Positions 6,058 through 7,037 of a DNA stretch of 7,037 nt are shown one piece after another (the stretch's first letter is position 1; each line of letters opens with the position of its first letter). The stretch is from assembly GCA_937958145.1 (NCBI GenBank), contig CALGOE010000096.1, positions 1 to 7,037 of the forward strand. Direction: 5' to 3'. Origin of the DNA: an uncultured Desulfobacca sp. (GTDB lineage Bacteria; Desulfobacterota; Desulfobaccia; Desulfobaccales; Desulfobaccaceae). A program made the translations under genes and the position numbers. The notes under the pieces are model-generated. The model searched no databases. It was not told the origin of the DNA and worked only from the letters and a program-made list of their open reading frames with translations.

Positions 6058-7037
6058 TTACAGCCCCACCTCCGCCAGGTCCGGGCCCAAGTAGATCCGC
6101 TCGTTCTCCGCCAGGATGCCCAGGGACAGGCAGATGAGGGTCCAGAGGTGCACGGTGCGGTAGCCGGCGCCGTAGTGTTCGCCCAGTTCATGGATCTGGG
6201 CATGGCAGTTGTGGCAGGGCGTGATGACGTAGGACGCGCCGGTGGCCACGATCTGGTCGTTCTTGAAGCGCCCGTAGAACAGGCGTTCCTCTTTGTACGG
6301 GGCCTGCAGGGCGCCGCCGCCGCCGCCGCAGCAGTAGTTGTTGAGGCGGTTGGGGACCATATCAATGAAATTCTCGTCGCCCACCAGGGTGCGGCAGACA
6401 AAGCGCAGGTCTTCGGCCCAGACATTGCCGTAGGATTTGCGCACGACGTTGCAGGGGTCCTGGCAGGTGAATTTTACCTTGAGGTCTTTATTCCAGTCGG
6501 AGTTGACCTTCAGCTTCCCTTCCCGAATCCATTGGGCATACAGGCGGACGATGGGGACCAACTCAAATTTATGGGGGATCTTAAACCGCTGCAGGCCCTC
6601 CCACAAGGAGTAGGTGACGTGGCCGCATTCGGTGCTGATGTAATACCGGCAGCCCAAATCATCGGCCTGTTTGGCCGTCTGGCCGGTGACTTTTTTCCAG
6701 GATTCGTCGTCCGCCAGGAACATACAGTAGTTTTCGCCGCCCCAACCGATGCTGCCGTAGGTCCAGTCAGCCCCGACAATGTGGAGGATCTTCCACAGGG
6801 GCACCATCTCCTCCGGTTCGGTGACCGGTTCCCGGGAGTTCTGGTTGAGGAAGAACATAGCGCCCTTTTTGTCAACGGGGGCTTCCATGTCCGCAAAGCG
6901 GGGGTCGCTCTCCCGCACTTCGTTCAGGACATCCTCCACCACGAACTTGAATTCCTCCTCCGGGGTGCCCATGGCACTGCCGCTGGCATTGCGCAAGGCC
7001 TCATCGCAGGAGCGCAGGATGCCCCGGGGCCGCTGCT
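6058..7037 (-). CDS. CCG-domain Fe-S oxidoreductase, HmcF/TmcB/DsrK-like, 5' end outside window
   Basis: The frame is open to the right edge (326 codons including TAA at 6060-6058). The TTG at 6996 is internal, because coherent sequence (GILRSCDEAL) continues upstream of it. The protein resembles heterodisulfide-reductase-D-like subunits of redox complexes such as Hmc, Tmc and DsrMKJOP, which bind an unusual [4Fe-4S] cluster through CX~39CCX~37CXXC. The C-terminal CCG domain is intact: FTCQDPC, then YCCGGGGG with the two Cys at 6333-6328, then CHNC at 6216-6205. The earlier CCG domain is degenerate: GWGGENYC replaces the CC motif and TECGH the CXXC. The N-terminal ferredoxin-like part, if any, is outside. 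It probably acts on the cytoplasmic face of a membrane complex carrying electrons to or from a quinone or thiol partner; the specific complex cannot be fixed from this fragment. No membrane helix is visible. Confidence 0.85.
   Translation of the reverse strand, partial: QRPRGILRSCDEALRNASGSAMGTPEEEFKFVVEDVLNEVRESDPRFADMEAPVDKKGAMFFLNQNSREPVTEPEEMVPLWKILHIVGADWTYGSIGWGGENYCMFLADDESWKKVTGQTAKQADDLGCRYYISTECGHVTYSLWEGLQRFKIPHKFELVPIVRLYAQWIREGKLKVNSDWNKDLKVKFTCQDPCNVVRKSYGNVWAEDLRFVCRTLVGDENFIDMVPNRLNNYCCGGGGGALQAPYKEERLFYGRFKNDQIVATGASYVITPCHNCHAQIHELGEHYGAGYRTVHLWTLICLSLGILAENERIYLGPDLAEVGL

Noticed and set aside
6311..6330. GCC trinucleotide run as a microsatellite
   Set aside because: It encodes the glycines following the CC of the CCG motif, so protein function explains it.

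Overview
The window looks like ordinary chromosome from a GC-rich, anaerobic, sulfate-reducer-like bacterium, most likely Desulfobacterota (former Deltaproteobacteria). Three things point there. The first is an hrcA-grpE-dnaK heat-shock cluster. The second is an LDH-like (type 3) malate dehydrogenase. The third is a CCG-domain iron-sulfur protein resembling the HmcF/TmcB/DsrK group of redox-complex subunits. The taxonomic call is an inference from gene content and protein style, not from a marker search.

Layout, left to right. Bases 1-619 (+) hold the C-terminal two-thirds of the heat-shock repressor HrcA, whose start lies outside the window. A 208-base gap rich in secondary structure follows. 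Then come grpE (828-1409, +) and dnaK (1474-3384, +), closed by a textbook rho-independent terminator (3405-3435). No dnaJ follows. After a 226-base gap with a TTGACA box inside a perfect inverted repeat comes mdh (3611-4546, +). The convergent zone 4547-4692 has a strong GC hairpin behind mdh and four long C-runs, which are G-runs on the minus strand and could form a G-quadruplex just past the opposing gene.

From 4693 to the end all genes are on the minus strand. Read in transcription order from the right they are: a CCG-domain Fe-S oxidoreductase missing its N-terminus (7037-6058); a 28-base array of four heptamers and a terminator-like hairpin; a 62-residue basic protein (5813-5625) overlapping by 59 bases a 148-residue nucleotidyltransferase-fold protein (5683-5237); and a 156-residue soluble HAD-family hydrolase-like protein (5163-4693).

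Functionally, HrcA, GrpE and DnaK are one stress-response unit: repressor, nucleotide-exchange factor and Hsp70. Mdh and the Fe-S protein belong to central carbon and anaerobic electron metabolism. The small-protein/nucleotidyltransferase pair looks like a two-gene module of toxin-antitoxin style and is the least understood and most interesting part. I see no CRISPR array, insertion sequence, phage gene, tRNA or rRNA. Nothing here by itself demonstrates a wholly new system.
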